Positions 43,200-55,495 of a stretch of DNA of 64,000 bases are shown one piece after another; within the stretch, counting starts at the first letter, position 1, and every line of letters begins with the position of its first letter. The DNA comes from Anoplolepis gracilipes (lineage: Eukaryota > Arthropoda > Insecta > Hymenoptera > Formicidae). The translations under genes were made by a program, and so were the position numbers. The stretch covers positions 12,472,001 through 12,536,000 of the forward strand of contig NC_132977.1 in assembly GCF_047496725.1 (NCBI RefSeq). The letters run 5' to 3'. A model generated the notes under the pieces. It did no database searches and had not been told where the DNA came from. It saw only the letters and a list, made by a program, of their open reading frames with translations.

Positions 43200-44198
43200 G
43201 TATAATTACAAACGACCAAACTAGCCAAAAAATTCTTTATTTAATAACACGACGTTTCGACCATCTGATTGTGGTTCTTTCCCTAAAAAAACAATAGTTA
43301 CAATGAATATAAAATTAATAACCAATTAAGTGCAGGCAATAAAATGTAATAAAATCGATCAAAGACAAATTAATTAATACGTATATTCAAATAAAATAAA
43401 GGATGTAAAATACTGTGTTGTAAACGTGAAAACAATTAAACATTTCGCTCGTTGATGTGAGATATTAATAAGATAAAACCAACGCAATAAAGAAACATGT
43501 CTTGTCAAACCAAATCTTAAAACTAAACTGACAATTTTAAAAACATTTCAAACTACCTTTATTATCTTGTCATAAATATTATTTAGATTTTCAGTGTCTC
43601 TTTGCAGGTTAATTGTGGTGTTAAATTTCTTTATAAAAAACATTTCCTCTATTTCTCTCTTTTTGACAAATTTTTCGTTATGTAAAATGCCTGGACTGTT
43701 CCGTTCAAATTCATGTCCAAATTCTGATCTGTGTTTACTAATTACAGATTGACATGATGGATGCAATTTTATATTTTTAAAATGTTCTTTAAGTTGTATG
43801 CGTAAATGTCTTTTAGTTTGGTCTATATAAAGCGCATTACAATCTTTACAATGTATTTTATAAACGACATTAGTTTTATTGTCAGTGTGTACTCTATTTT
43901 GCCGCGCTTTTTCAATGTATTAAGTTTATTAGTTACAATCAAAGCAACGTTTAAACCAGTATCGAGTATTGAACGACGCAAATAAAAACTAAAATCTTTA
44001 ACGTAAGGTAATAACATAAAAAAGGTGTTCGGATGCAATTTTTTCGTGGATTCATGATCATTGTTGGTTTTACGGTTTTTTAAGAATATTAATCTTTTTT
44101 TGAATGTGTCGCTCAATAAATTGTTTGGGGAAACAATTACTACGCAACATTTTGCGAACAATATTTATATTCTCTTTGTGAAATCTAATATCCGAGAG

Positions 44199-44200
<2 letters not shown>
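43200..44200 (-). pseudogene. Penelope-like element fragment, RT end and GIY-YIG domain
   Basis: Reading leftward from 44161: FFMLLPYVKDFSFYLRR, GLNVALIVTNKLNT, and after frame changes VVYKIHCKDCNALYIDQTKRHLRI (GIY-YIG, about 43870-43805). Then HPSCQSVISKHRSEFGHEFE and KREIEEMFFIKKFNTTINLQRDTENLN to 43548. The 3' part (43230-43275) contains the GGTCGAAACGTCGTG-type end seen in many PLEs. Truncated at the RT side. A different subfamily from the other copies here. Confidence 0.75.
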
Positions 44201-44202
<2 letters not shown>

Positions 44203-44239
<37 letters not shown>

Positions 44240-44340
44240 GAAAGGGCAGTTTTCAGGACTAGAAAGAACCCTCCAATATATATATATATATATATATGTA
44301 TATGAAAGGGCAGTTTTCAGGACTAGAAAAAACCCTCCAA
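44203..44340. repeat. Two direct copies of a TA-linked GGCAGTTTTCAGG unit
   Basis: A ~75-bp unit, (TA)n then GAAAGGGCAGTTTTCAGGAC to ACCCTCCAAT, is present twice. The GGCAGTTTTCAGG word recurs in the hairpins at 44807 and 48958. Confidence 0.8.
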
Positions 44341-44649
44341 TTTTGTTATATAGATATTGAGTAAACCTTGAGTAAAAGTTAATGCAATATCAAAAATGTA
44401 AAAATAATGAATACTTTCTTAGATATGAAGAATGATAGAGCGTAAAGCAGTTTCAAGGACCATTATATTTTCCCACAAATATAAAAAGATAGTTACTTTT
44501 TAACAACTGTTTTTTTTAGATATAACACATATAAGTAATAAATCACTATATTTATGCCTTTTCAAGTTGGAATTTAAAAGAATTAGATAAATTTATTGCA
44601 GGGCCTGAAAACAACCTTTCAGTGGATTAATATATCTGCAGAAAAGTAT

Positions 44650-45262
44650 TTTTCAACCCACTTAAAATTTTACGTTTAAAACATTAAATTATAGCATATT
44701 TTATAAGTTTTTAATCTAAATAAAGAAAAATGAAGTATACAATGTGATTTTATATCATTACATATTAATAAATATACAAAAAGTCGATTTATAAATAAAA
44801 ATGTTGTGACCCGAAAACTGCCGTTTAGACAAACATTTATATCCCCCCCCCCCCAGATAGGCAGTTTTTAGATCACAATATTATAATGTGTAATTCTTTT
44901 ATTAATTTATTTATTAATACGTAATAATATATAATAATGTATAAAATCAAATTATAAATTACATTTCTTAGATATGAATTGTAAAATATAATATAACTTT
45001 ATACTTTAGATTAGTCTCTTAATTAATGCGTAATATATTTTTTCTATTTAAATCTAAAAAATTGTAAGAACTATAATTCACTACTTTAAACAAAATTATA
45101 TTTGTGCGGGTCAAAATAAGGCTTTATTTATTTATTAGCATAATAATATAAAATTGCATTATAAAATTTTTTTTATTTAGAAATGAAAACGATAACCGAC
45201 ATAATTTAATATTTTAAACTTATTTATTTTCTCATTTTAATAATCATAAAATATAATTAACA
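44650..45262. repeat. Duplicated unit, copy 1, with GGCAGTTTTCAGG-type hairpin
   Basis: Matches 48795-49190 in order. It contains GTGACCCGAAAACTGCC paired with GGCAGTTTTTAGATCAC (44807-44878) around a C-rich loop. No gene. Confidence 0.6.
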
Positions 45263-46575
45263 TAAGTGTTACGTCCGGTAGACTTCACGATTCTTTCTTT
45301 TCGAGAGGAATGTATAAACAATCAGAGATAATGATTCTAAGAACTCTCTACGGGAAATATCAAACCGTAAGAGCTGTCACTTTAGTCGCACTCCACGAAT
45401 ATTACGTTACGTGGATAATAAAAATTTTAACAAACCTCCGTAAGGCGAGACCAACTATAAATAAGATAACCCAAGAAGTCTTAGAAATCAAATAAAGAAT
45501 AAACATTTGAACGGCTCTCTAAATTTCAAAAGAATTTTAAATAAAACAGAGTCGCCGTAACTCGAGGCAGTTGTTTAGAACTGCAATCATAAATTTGAAA
45601 CGGCGACGAAAACTTAAGAAGCATTTGATAAGAGAGCTCGCCTGACGGACCACCTAAAGTGACAGCTGTTTGTTATAAATTTCTAAATAGCGATAAGCGA
45701 CTCTGACGGTACCAAACTCCTCATTGGCCAAATGGAAAAATCTCTTGAACCAACAGAGAAGAAATTTTTGAGACTCGAAGTAGAAAGACACACCCCCTAA
45801 GCATAAGGGGGCGTTAATTAAAATTCTAATTCGTCCAATTGTCCAATGGAGAGGAGGTACGAATTCTAGTATATAATGTGGAAGCAATGCGCCGCGATAT
45901 CAGTTTTTTCAGTTCTTTTCGGTATCAGAATCAGTATCAGTATATTCATCATCATCTCCATCACTATTACTCGTACGGTATAAACTATTTTCTTCTACCT
46001 CGGCTTCGAGACGCGGAATCGATCCTCGATCTCAACGTTTAACCCTTCGGATGTTAACAAGTTCGAATATTAATACTTCCGATTCCGCGACGAGTGGTTT
46101 GCCTAATATTTAACACAGACTCTCTGTGTAGTGCGAATTAAAAATTTAAACAATAAAAGACGTCAAACATTGTAAGTGGTTGCGTGCGAATTAAAAGTTT
46201 AAAACAATAAAGAGTGTTGAACATTGTAAGTGATTGTGCCATTCAACACGAAAAATTCTATCGCTAACCAGGGGCACCTGAGAAATTCAACCCGACGCCG
46301 CTAAATCCACTACTGAGATCCTTTTAAAACCAACAGCGTACGCAATAGGTAGTGAGTATCGACCAAATAACCTATTCTGTTAATTTCACCTCCCCCATTT
46401 AAAATTCGGTTATAGTAATTATAGTGAGACAGTTCTTTATTTTTGTTGTTCTTCATTTTATTATTACTGTTTGACCAGATACTTTTCATTTTACCTTTGT
46501 CATTATAATTAACTCCCCTTTTCGTTGTTTATGTTTATTTCCCATCCTCTTCATTTTCACGTAGCCTTTCAATTT

Positions 46576-47105
46576 TCTCTGCAAGAACCTATGTATTTCG
46601 CGAAACCGGTATCTCGTGTACTGGTACGGAATATAACTAGGTCGAACTTGCAAATTCCTTTTATTTTCTCTGCAAGTACCTGTGTATTTCGCGGAACCGG
46701 TATCTCGTGTACTGGTACGGAATATAACTAGATCGAACTTGCAAATTCCTTTTATTTTCTCTGCAAGTACCTGTGTATTTCGCGGAATCGGTATCTCGTG
46801 TACTGGTACGGAATATAACTAGGTCGAACTTGCAAATTCCTTTTATTTTCTCTGCAAGTACCTGTGTATTTTGCGGAACCGGTATCTCGTATACTGGTAC
46901 AAAATATAACTAGGTTGAACTTGCAAGGTTTTTCTATTTCTCTGCGGGTATCTATGTATTTTGCGGAACCGATATCTAGTGTACTGGTACAAAATATAAT
47001 TAGGCAGAACCTGCAAATTCCTTCAATTTTCTCTACGGAAGCAAATTTCTCCTGAATTGGTATCTAGTGTACTGGTACAAAATATAATTAGGCAGAACCT
47101 AACCT
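46576..47105. repeat. 91-bp minisatellite, about six copies
   Basis: Each unit begins TCTCTGCAAGTACCTGTGTA and contains ACCGGTATCTCGTGTACTGG. Starts are at about 46576, 46667, 46758, 46849, 46939 and 47030. Later copies are more diverged. Ends in a CCTAACCTAACC run. Short frames across it come from the repeat. Confidence 0.88.
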
Positions 47106-47520
47106 AACCTGAATTTCATTTTTCCTCTGGTCCTTTAATTATTTATTACAATTTATTCATTACCTCTTTCTTTTTGTGCTATTCCTTTTTTAATTTTTTA
47201 TTTATTTCCTTTCTTTCCTTCTTTTCTCTCCACTTCTTTTTCCTTCTCCCTCCTCTCTCCTCTCTATATTATGCATTTTAAATAATATAATTTCCTGACT
47301 TAAATTATATTAAGAACATTATAAATTGTACTAATTAGAACTGTCTCGCCGAAAATAAACGATAAGTTTTCTGAAACATTTGCGTGGGTTCATAGTGGAG
47401 CCCGTTCAGCCTAAAGGCTAAAGCTAAACGTCTCCGCAACCGTAAGAACCGACGCGCCCGAAGAGTTTTGGCTCAGGCGACAGCAAATTATAATTTTAAG
47501 AACAATATTTCTAATCTTAA

Positions 47521-48212
47521 GATAGAATTAAAGGGTCAAATTTTCCGCGAACAATCATCACACACACACGCAGAGTCCCACCTCCCCCCCTTTCTCATTC
47601 AAGAGAGCTGAAACCACTCCTCTCACCTGACCCTTCTCCTCGCACCTCCATCGACCCCCCTTCCCTTTCACATCCAGTAATATCATCCTCGCACGAGCAA
47701 CCCTCCCCATCGTCTCTCGATTTACCGGGGCCTTCTAACAAAACTCGCTCTACTTCCGAACCCCCTCCGCGTCCACCCTCACCAGCCTCTACCATCGTCC
47801 TGGGAGATTCACCCCCATCTTCCCCCCGCAATTCATCTGATTCTCAAGAGGAATCGGATGAAATTTGGGAGGCCCTTCGTGACATTGCCGAGGTCGTCGT
47901 AGACCTCGAGAAAGAAAACGCGAGTCACGCTGAAAATTCTAAACATCAACAACCTCCTCGTCCTCCGCTTCAAGATCCTATCCAATATTTAATAAATAAT
48001 CTCCCAAGGATCCGACATCCCCTCCCAAAAGGGTCGTATATAATCGGGCCTGGTCCTGTTGAATTGACAACATTGCACTCCATCCTTGCAACCAACCCGT
48101 CGGGATCCGTTATCCCATGGTTCCTCCCCGGTCTTAGATATCCCCTCGCCGTTCCGATAGAGGCTCTCTGGAAGAAATTCCCTCCTTCCACGATTACCTT
48201 CGAGGAAACATA
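47521..48212 (+). CDS. Gag-like open frame without ATG, in 3.5-kb element
   Basis: A frame with no in-frame ATG at its beginning runs from after a stop near 47520 to TAA at 48210-48212. It is Pro/Ser-rich first (PPSPASTIVLGDSPPSSP), then acidic (SDEIWEALRDIAEVVVDLEKEN). It ends with PIQYLINNLPRIRHPLPKGS, GPVELTTLHSILATN and WFLPGLRYPLAVPIEALWKK. Not recognised. Composition and position before an LTR-like end suggest a gag-type or retroelement accessory protein. It may be reached by splicing or be broken at the 5' side. Confidence 0.4.
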
Positions 48213-48787
48213 ATTCTTTTCCTGCCCCTTCCCTTAGAATTTAAATACTATTGTATAAATACCAGTCAGGTAACAAGTCCTTTTATTTTTCCATTTCCAA
48301 TTTACCTGACTGACGTCCCTCCGAACTAATGTAACACCCGCGAACACAAACACACACACACACACACTTAAGTAATTAATAAGATTAATTAATTTAATTA
48401 AAATGCAAATTTTTTGAATCTTATACATATATATATATATATATATGATTTTTACTTAATAAATGACTAAAAATTTAAAATATTAAAAATTCTAATCAAA
48501 TTTATTAATCCTTTCTAACACATTCCCTGACTTCCAGATCGCACAAGGTCCCGTCCCGCGTAACAGGGATTAACTTCCTTTACCAAAAAGGGACCACCGA
48601 ACGAACGGCCTACTGACCTAGTAAAAAAGACCCTCGAGGTCTTTGACCAGGTCCGGCCTTGTACAATTTGTTCGAGTCGAGAGCGTTAAGGTTTTACGTG
48701 TTTCGACAAGGGTAAGTTCTGTCCTTTCATTATCTCTTTCTTTTCTTTTTTTTCGAGTCTGGACGTAACATAAGCATCATCAAGATA

Positions 48788-49200
48788 CTATTACAAATCA
48801 TAGATTTAAAGTAAAAAAAATTTTATGTATGAAATATTAAATTATAACATTTACATTGTTTCAGAACTAAATAAAAAAAAAATAAAATTTACAATTTAAT
48901 TTCATATTACTACGTACCGATAAATAATCTAAAAAAAGAACTATACATAAAAATATTATGACCTGAAAACTGCCATTTATATAAATATGTCAACAAAGAG
49001 GCAGTTTTCAGGTCACAATACCCTTATGTATAATTTTCCCTTTAGTTTATTTATCAGAACATACTAATTGAAATATATATTGTAATATAAATTTCATTCC
49101 TTTTACTAGGATCTGAACAGTTGTAAAATATAAATGTTAAATATAATATGAAAATCTCTTACTTGTAGCCGAAAGCAACACGCCGCGAGAGGATTTTAAA
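48788..49200. repeat. Duplicated unit, copy 2, with GGCAGTTTTCAGG hairpin
   Basis: GTGACCTGAAAACTGCC-type arm (about 48958) pairs with GGCAGTTTTCAGGTCAC (49001-49017). Flanks match copy 1 at 44650-45262. Removing the 3.5-kb element leaves a spacing of about 640 bp between the two copies. Confidence 0.6.
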
Positions 49201-50351
49201 TTCTTATGTTGGTAATTTTTTTTTTCATTTAAAGTGACCTGGGGGGAATGCAGAATATAGAAAAAAACAGACAGCAGAATTATTCATAAGACTTCTGTGA
49301 CCTAGAAAAACTATTCACGTAAATATACATATATATATATATATATTTGATCTTATGTTAATGAGTTAGTCCTTTTATCATAAAATGGTTAATGTTACAG
49401 ATGTCTGTGATACTTATTGTATATTGAAAGAACAGATTTTGGTTAAGGTGATATATATGATATAAAAGAGGAAGAGATTTTGTTCTTTTTTCGTTTTTTC
49501 TTTTTTTCTAAAAAAGAAAAAAGAAAGAAAAAAAATGTTTAATTTGAGAAAAATAAACTTTAGTTTTTCTTACAATGCAAATATTTTTGTATATGATTTT
49601 AAAAATTTACTGTATTTATGAAAACGCCTTAAAAAATATATTATCATTAGCAATTTAGATTTTCTTGAAATTTGATTGTGAATAATAAAAATAACTTTTG
49701 TAGCAACTTATCACAAATTGTAGTACAAATAGTGTAATTATAGTACAAATAATATAATTAACAGTTAAGAAAAAATGAGAAAGAGAGAAAAGAGCGAGTA
49801 AAAGCGAAGAAAAAACAGAGAAATAGACTTAAGACAGAAAATACTCCATATTTAGAAATTAGTTTTCTTTAATAAAGTTTATATCATAATTATAAGTTTA
49901 TTTTCTTACAGTTTACTGTGCAATTACTTTTTTTAATAGTTTATTTTTAAATATGTATTAAATAGAGAAAAAATGTTTTTATAACGTTTTCTTACAAATT
50001 AAAGTACAAATTATATCCAGTATAAACATATGTACCTATGTACAGATATATGTAAAACCATTTCATGTTAATGAGACAATATTCATTAACATGAAATGAT
50101 TAATAATGGAAACGTTTGTGATGGTTTTACATATACCAGAATAAGAGATTTTGGATAAGTTGCTGATGAGAGAAAAATTTTATTTTATTTTTCGAGAAAG
50201 AGAGTAAGAATCTTTTTTTTCTGAGAAAAAGAATAAGAAAGAGAAAAAACTCTTTAAAGCAATAAATTTGGTTTTTCTCTTTATTTCAGTGCAAAAATTT
50301 GTACAGTTTTGGAAATGCACAATAGTAAAAATAAACTTATTAATTAACTAT
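49201..50351. repeat. AT-rich degenerate tandem repeats, no gene
   Basis: 49370-49600 and 50080-50300 resemble each other (a GATATATGATA or TTACATATACCAGAA lead, then AGAGATTTTG, a T-rich then GAGAAAAA stretch, then CAATGCAAA or CAGTGCAAA). Period about 700 bp. 49608-49684 copies the end of the recombinase-like exon at 51118-51195. Confidence 0.5.
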
Positions 50352-50697
50352 TTAGTTTTCAAATGGTAAGAGTTTAAAGTTGACCAATTAACATGACAAA
50401 ACTTCACGCGCTCAGGCACGTCGCATATTAAAAGTGCCACCGCACTAAATTTAATTATCTACATTAAAATATTGATAAATTATGTATTTAATTTATTGTT
50501 AAGTTATTGTTGTGTAGTAATTTATTGTTATTAAAATAATTTTATAAATTTATCTCCTTCATGTGCGGTTAATAAATTTCGGTATTAGAATATCTCCGCA
50601 ATGACAGAAAATCCTCGTAGCCACCCAATTAAATTCAATGTCGATGTTGCGCGCGGAATTACGAGAATTTTCTGTTATTGCGGAGATATTCTAAATA
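50352..50697. mobile_element. Half of foldback element B
   Basis: Matches 27810-28160 of B1, from TTTTCAAATGGTAAGAGTTT past the palindrome centre. The terminal ~100 bases and the second arm are missing. 50698-51108 is AT-rich with no gene. Confidence 0.8.
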
Positions 50698-51108
50698 TAC
50701 GTTTTACGAGATATTCTAAATATTCAAAATATACGTTAAATATACGTTTAAAATATAAAAGAAAATATAAAATATAAAATATAAAAAACAATATACAAGA
50801 GACAATATTATATTTATCTTCAAGGAAAATAAGCTTGAAAAATCATAGCAAAACTAAATATATATATATTTTGACTTTTTATTAAAACATATAATTTGAT
50901 TATATACAATAGTAGCAAAATTTTGTAACTTTTATATAACTACGCCATAATTATTAAAAATTAATCTATGTTTTATTTTCATGAATCTGTACCGACATTT
51001 TTCACATAACTATATTTCTATGACATTTTTCACTTAGCATAATCTTTCAAACAATCTCTCAAATTTTTCTATTTATTTATTAATCATTTTATATGCAAAT
51101 TTAAATTA

Positions 51109-51370
51109 TTAAAGATTATTAAATAAAAACACCTTGAAATATATATTACCATTAGCACGTGATTTAGATTTTCTTGAAATTTGATTGTGAATCCAGCTTC
51201 TAATTTGAGGAACGGAACGACGGCTTAAACATTTATTCTTCATTTTAACCTCTACCATTTGTTTTCCTGAAGGTAAACGTCGTTCTGACATTTCTTGTTT
51301 AAATGCTTAATTATTGTATTACATTTTGTTTGTGTCCATCGTACGCGTTTTGTTGTACCATATGGTGATG
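51109..51370 (-). pseudogene. Last exon of the recombinase-like gene
   Basis: The acceptor CAG ends at 51371. The exon reads SPYGTTKRVRWTQTKCNTII, a WT..E-like opening, and in a shifted frame RRLPSGKQMVEV, SRRSVPQIRSWIHNQISRKSK. This short domain follows the recombinase part in related insect proteins as far as I recall. One frameshift near 51290-51300. Confidence 0.6.
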
Positions 51371-51453
51371 CTGCATGAAATTAAAAACATATAGTATTAT
51401 ATTATAAGAATGCTACATTTTAGAAATATTAAAATAAATTATTTTATACTTAC

Positions 51454-52063
51454 TTCTACGTCTTTTTTTTCTATTAGCCTCACAAGTCGAATATGTGTCT
51501 GAATCATCATTGTCTATATCACTATTTTCATTATTATCAACTTGAGGTATTTCATTTGTTGTAAAATTTTCATTGTTAATTTGCGAGTTATTTTCTTTAT
51601 CATTTTGTTGAAAATCATCATCTTCACTCTGTGCTATTTTAAGTAACCGAGACATTTTAACTATTTCAAATTGTGGAAGAGATTGACGATAATGTTGCAT
51701 GTAGATGTTTTTGTTATGGCCTAGATAATTTGCTAATTCGGTCACATCAGGATCTGATAGATTTAATGTAATGCATCTTGTTGCGATATGCTTACGAAGC
51801 TTTGTACCTCTTAATTTAAGAGGCATACTTGCTCCACACTCTATAGAATATGTGCGTAATAAATCGCAAGCTCTTATATATCTAAATCTCTTTTTATCAT
51901 AACCTGGTAAAGCGAAAATGTATGGGTTTCCGTCAGGTATTTTTGCTTCTTTACGGTAATGTAAAAGCAAATCTATACAATTTTTCATTTTGGAATCCAA
52001 AAAAACAGGTACAGATCTTCCTAATTTTCCTCTAATAAGAAATCTTACATATTTCATAGCTAT
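51454..52063 (-). pseudogene. Tyrosine-recombinase-like exon (Crypton-related)
   Basis: Acceptor TTTCAG at 52064, donor GTAAGT at 51453. MKYVRFLIRGKLGRSVPVFL leads to RGTKLRKHIATRCITLNL (the Arg/His region of tyrosine recombinases), ELANYLGHNKNIYMQHYRQS (the His...Tyr end) and VKMSRLLKIAQ. An acidic linker (NENSDIDNDDSD) and KKRRR follow. This order resembles proteins related to Cryptons and domesticated tyrosine recombinases that are abundant in insects and other animals. Whether it is catalytically competent is doubtful. This exon itself is open. Confidence 0.65.
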
Positions 52064-52177
52064 CTGAAATAAACAATTACATATTTATTTTAAAAAGTAG
52101 ATGTAAAATTAAGTATAATATCGAATAGTTTCAATAGTGTAAATATTTAGTTTCTTCTTTTTTACTTTTTTATATAA

Positions 52178-52212
<35 letters not shown>

Positions 52213-52618
52213 TTTATAACTGCAAAATTTTAGTTAACATTTATATTAATACATTTAAACCATTTAGATTTAATTAATATTATTAAAATATTAGATCTTT
52301 CTATGCACATATATGTTCATTATTCATTCATAAAAATTAGAATAAAGAAACTACAAAATATAATTAATAGAGCATATAAGTTAGAAAAAATATAGATACA
52401 TAATAGAGATTAAATAAATATACAAAAATATAATTTAAACTTTTAAAAATTATAACTTAATTATAATTTAACTTTTAAAAATTAAACTTAACAATATTTT
52501 CTAATACGGGTGTAATTCTTGTAATTAATATCTATATATGATTTTTAAAATTTTTATAGTTTTTTATGTTATACATATACACATTAAATGATTACACATG
52601 GAAATATTGCAAACTTAC
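52064..52618 (-). other. Intron of the recombinase-like gene
   Basis: AT-rich sequence between a GTAAGT donor (52618) and a TTTCAG acceptor (52064), with a TA microsatellite at about 52180-52208. No other gene seen. Confidence 0.6.
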
Positions 52619-53663
52619 TTTTTGAGCTTCAGGTGATAAAGATTCATATAAATCTGGATTTGTTTGCTCATTTATACCTTCTTGGTGCTTATAATCATCG
52701 ATAAATATACGTTCAATTTCTCCGGCTCTTCGTCTATTGAATACTTGAACAGAAATTAAAGTAAATTGTGCCAGTTGCCGCCAGTTATCATAAGTAAATG
52801 TGTTACTGAGACGTTAAAAGACCAAGCGCCTATTAGTTTATAGAAAATTGTGCAATAATTTTATATCTTCTAATGGAGGTAATTCTTGTAATTGATAGCG
52901 CTTAGCTTGTAATATAGTTTCTTCAACAGTTTTATTAACAGATACGCCAAAATCTTCTTGTAGCAACTTCAAAAAGTTTTCTATGTCTACTTTTTCTTGA
53001 AATTTATTCCTTTTTATGCATTCAGCAATAGCAAGATTTCCTATTTGTTTAATAAGTGTGCTAAATTTGATGCAACAGAAGGAGCTGCATAAACTTTTGT
53101 GCTTGTATTAAAATCTGCTATTTGATTTACAGCTGTAATACAGTCATCATATATTGATGGATGATAAATACTATAAAAATCTGTGACATTTTTATTGATC
53201 TTTTTGATGGCTTGTAAAAATCACCCTAATAATCTTAAGCGAGCTCTAATCATATCTTGCTAGTGTTGATGTTTATACTTTATACACAATTTATTACCAT
53301 AAGTGATCAACAATTCATCGTATCTTATTAATCTGATAATATCATCCTCTCTTAATACCGGAAATACAACGTTTCTTAAAATAGAGTTCGCACATTGATT
53401 CGGCCTTGAACTTTTCTTCCAAGTATTTTGACAGATCTGCCAACAGTTATCTTTGTACACTCTTTAAAATGATGACGTATTATTCTTAGTAAAAAAACCT
53501 TTACATCCAGCACAACATATAAAATCATGTGCAGTTTTTTTTCTTGATTCTTTTGGTCTTCTACAAACTATAAGTTCTCCCTTATTATATGTGAGATTTG
53601 TGTTGTATAAATAATTGCCTCTTCGCCTTAAAAGTCCGATAATCTTTTGTCTTTCTTTATTAC
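52619..53663 (-). pseudogene. Middle exon of the recombinase-like gene, with stops
   Basis: It follows an acceptor TATATTAG and reads NKERQKIIGLLRRRGNYLYN, GELIVCRRP, DFICCAGCKGFFTK, a TAA (53466-53464), VVFPVLREDDIIRLIRYDELLITYGNKLC, a TAG near 53260, DMIRARLRLLG, a TGA and VTDFYSIYHPSIYDDCITAVN. After frame changes it ends with WRQLAQFTLISVQVFNRRRAGEIE. The block order is that of the N-terminal half of this family. At least three stops and two frame changes mean the gene is dead. Confidence 0.68.
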
Positions 53664-53915
53664 CTAATATAAAACATAACAGAGAGATTACAAAATATAA
53701 ATAAAGAAATTTAGTTAAAAAATAATAATATAATAAAAATATCGAATAAAAGATATTCAATATTATCATTTTTAAGTAAGTAAGAAAGAGGCAATAGGAG
53801 CGAGATGTGAATACAAAATTATAAGTTTTTTATATAGGTGATGTGTCGCAAGTATATTGACATTAAGTACATTAGTAACATTCTATAGAATGACGGAAAT
53901 TATAATAAAAATGTG

Positions 53916-53948
53916 AACGTTTCGATTCATGTTTTGAATCCTCTTCAG
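53916..53948 (-). ncRNA. Hammerhead-like core, left PLE arm
   Basis: Inverted copy of 58096-58128: CTGAAGA, GATTC-loop-GAATC hairpin, GAAACGTT. Confidence 0.4.
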
Positions 53949-54499
53949 CATAATATATAAATTAAATAAATGAATTATAAATAGATAAAAACGAAATTAA
54001 TGAGAAAACATCGCATAATAAAGGCATAAGACATGTATGAACTAAAAATCGTGATCGTATTCGCATGATTAAATGGATCAATGCCCTAGAACCGCTGTAC
54101 ATATTTATCGCATGTTAGTTGTATAAATTACACATATATAAAACGATCCAACTTGTTCGGCTCTTTTATTGTACGGCTTGCATAATAATCCCGCGAGGCA
54201 ATTCTCCGAGGTTTCCAGACCGAGGGAGGTATGCAGTTAGATTGAGGGGTTAGGTCTGTATTAGTAAAATGAGTATAATAAATACCTGTTTGTAATAAAG
54301 TAATTTACCGCTAGTTTGTGTATAATGGTGGTGACTCAGAAAAAGCTTACAGGATATGCATTCCGTTTGTGTGTTGTTGAATCTATGGTATATATATCGC
54401 GCAACTGATGTTTAACGTGTGGTTATGCCGATGGTACAGATGGTAATGAGCTCAAGGGCGAAAAATACATTTAAGATGGAAAGAGTTAGATAGGTGACA

Positions 54500-54841
54500 T
54501 TAGATCTTAGGCAGTTTGTTTATTATATCATCGTAAATAGCTGGCAAACATTCTATATCTGTTTGTAGATTTATGCTATTTATTTGTCGTTTAATGTATA
54601 ACATTTCAGATATCAGTCTTTTTGTGTAATAGGGTTCATTGTCTAGTATTTGTGCATTGTCCCAGTCAAAGTCATGATTGTATGTTAGGCGGTGGTCAGT
54701 GATCACTGATTTGTTGTTATTGGGCTTCATTATGTTGGTCTTATGTTCTTTTATCCTAGTATTCAGCTTTCTGCCCGTTTGACCAACATAAGAAGCGTCG
54801 CAATTTAGACAATTAATTTTGTATACCACGTTTGTTTTCAT
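54500..54841 (-). CDS. PLE GIY-YIG endonuclease domain, left arm
   Basis: 113 residues: VVYKINCLNCDASYVGQTGRKLNTRIKEH (GIY-YIG with CxxC) and DWDNAQILDNEPYYTKRLISEMLYIKRQ. The same translation is encoded at 57203-57544. It is separated from the RT frame by a frameshift, so it is only the C-terminal part of a broken polyprotein. The domain nicks target DNA for PLE insertion. Confidence 0.8.
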   Translation of the reverse strand: MKTNVVYKINCLNCDASYVGQTGRKLNTRIKEHKTNIMKPNNNKSVITDHRLTYNHDFDWDNAQILDNEPYYTKRLISEMLYIKRQINSINLQTDIECLPAIYDDIINKLPKI

Positions 54842-54869
54842 GGGAATAGGGATAGAATCTTTGTGTGTC

Positions 54870-55461
54870 TTAATAAATTTGTTGTTTTTGTTTTGTTATA
54901 CTGTAGTAGGCTAATCTGATGTCGACATCTTTTAGAGCATTCTTTATTTTATCAGTTACTGTATGCAAATATGGAATTGTGAAATATGAGTTATTATTGG
55001 GTGTTTGTAATTTTCTGTCGAATGATCTATTGTTAATTAAAAACTTTATACGGTTGTTAATTGTTTTGAATATAAAATCGGTTGGATAGGAGTTGTCCAG
55101 TAAAATCTTTATTATAAATTGGATATTCTTTTCATGGAACATGGGATGTGATAATAAGAATACTCTATCAATTAAGCCTATTACAGTGCCTCTTTTTTGG
55201 TTGTTAGGATGTTGGGAATGGAAATTGAGATATCTACCCGAGAATGTGTTCTTATGGTAGCAGTCAAATATTAGATTGTTATTAATTAAAATGAGTGTTA
55301 GGTCTAAAAAGTTAATCTTGTTGTGGTCATTTTTTTCCACAGTGAACTGTACTCTGTTATGGAAAGAATTAAAAATTGTCAATGTCTCGTCAATAAATTT
55401 TGGAGGTACCGATATTAATATATCGTCCACGTATCTGAAGTAAATGGGAGGAATAAAATTC
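54870..55461 (-). pseudogene. PLE reverse transcriptase C-terminal half, left arm
   Basis: Reads PPIYFRYVDDILISVPPKF (catalytic YVDD), NKINFLDLTLILINNN, FDCYHKNTFSGRYLNFHSQHP, DRVFLLSHPMFHEKNI and ends SITKQKQQIY. It begins at the palindrome junction, so the upstream half is missing. Its frame ends at the same place as the right arm. Confidence 0.8.
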
Positions 55462-55495
55462 TTTTTACTCTTTAAAATAACTTCCATTTTTTGAC

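Larger units (their letters stand above)
45267..48770. mobile_element. 3.5-kb LTR-type element with TGTTACGTCC/GGACGTAACA ends and TAAG duplication
   Basis: TAAG lies on both sides (45263-45266 and 48771-48774). The ends are 10-bp inverted repeats. Inside are an LTR-like 5' region, a 91-bp minisatellite, a gag-like open frame (47521-48212) and an LTR-like end (48338-48770) that matches 2252-2929 inverted. Two equal LTRs were not seen, and no pol genes are present. It is therefore a non-autonomous or rearranged retroelement. Confidence 0.6.

Noticed and set aside
46525..47055. Two short frames with repeated PVSRVLVRNITR-like text
   Set aside because: The text repeats with the 91-bp minisatellite period and changes frame between units.
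47595..47831. Minus-strand Gly/Glu-rich frame
   Set aside because: Shadow of the Pro/Ser-rich plus-strand frame; the plus frame extends into ordered sequence with aromatic residues.
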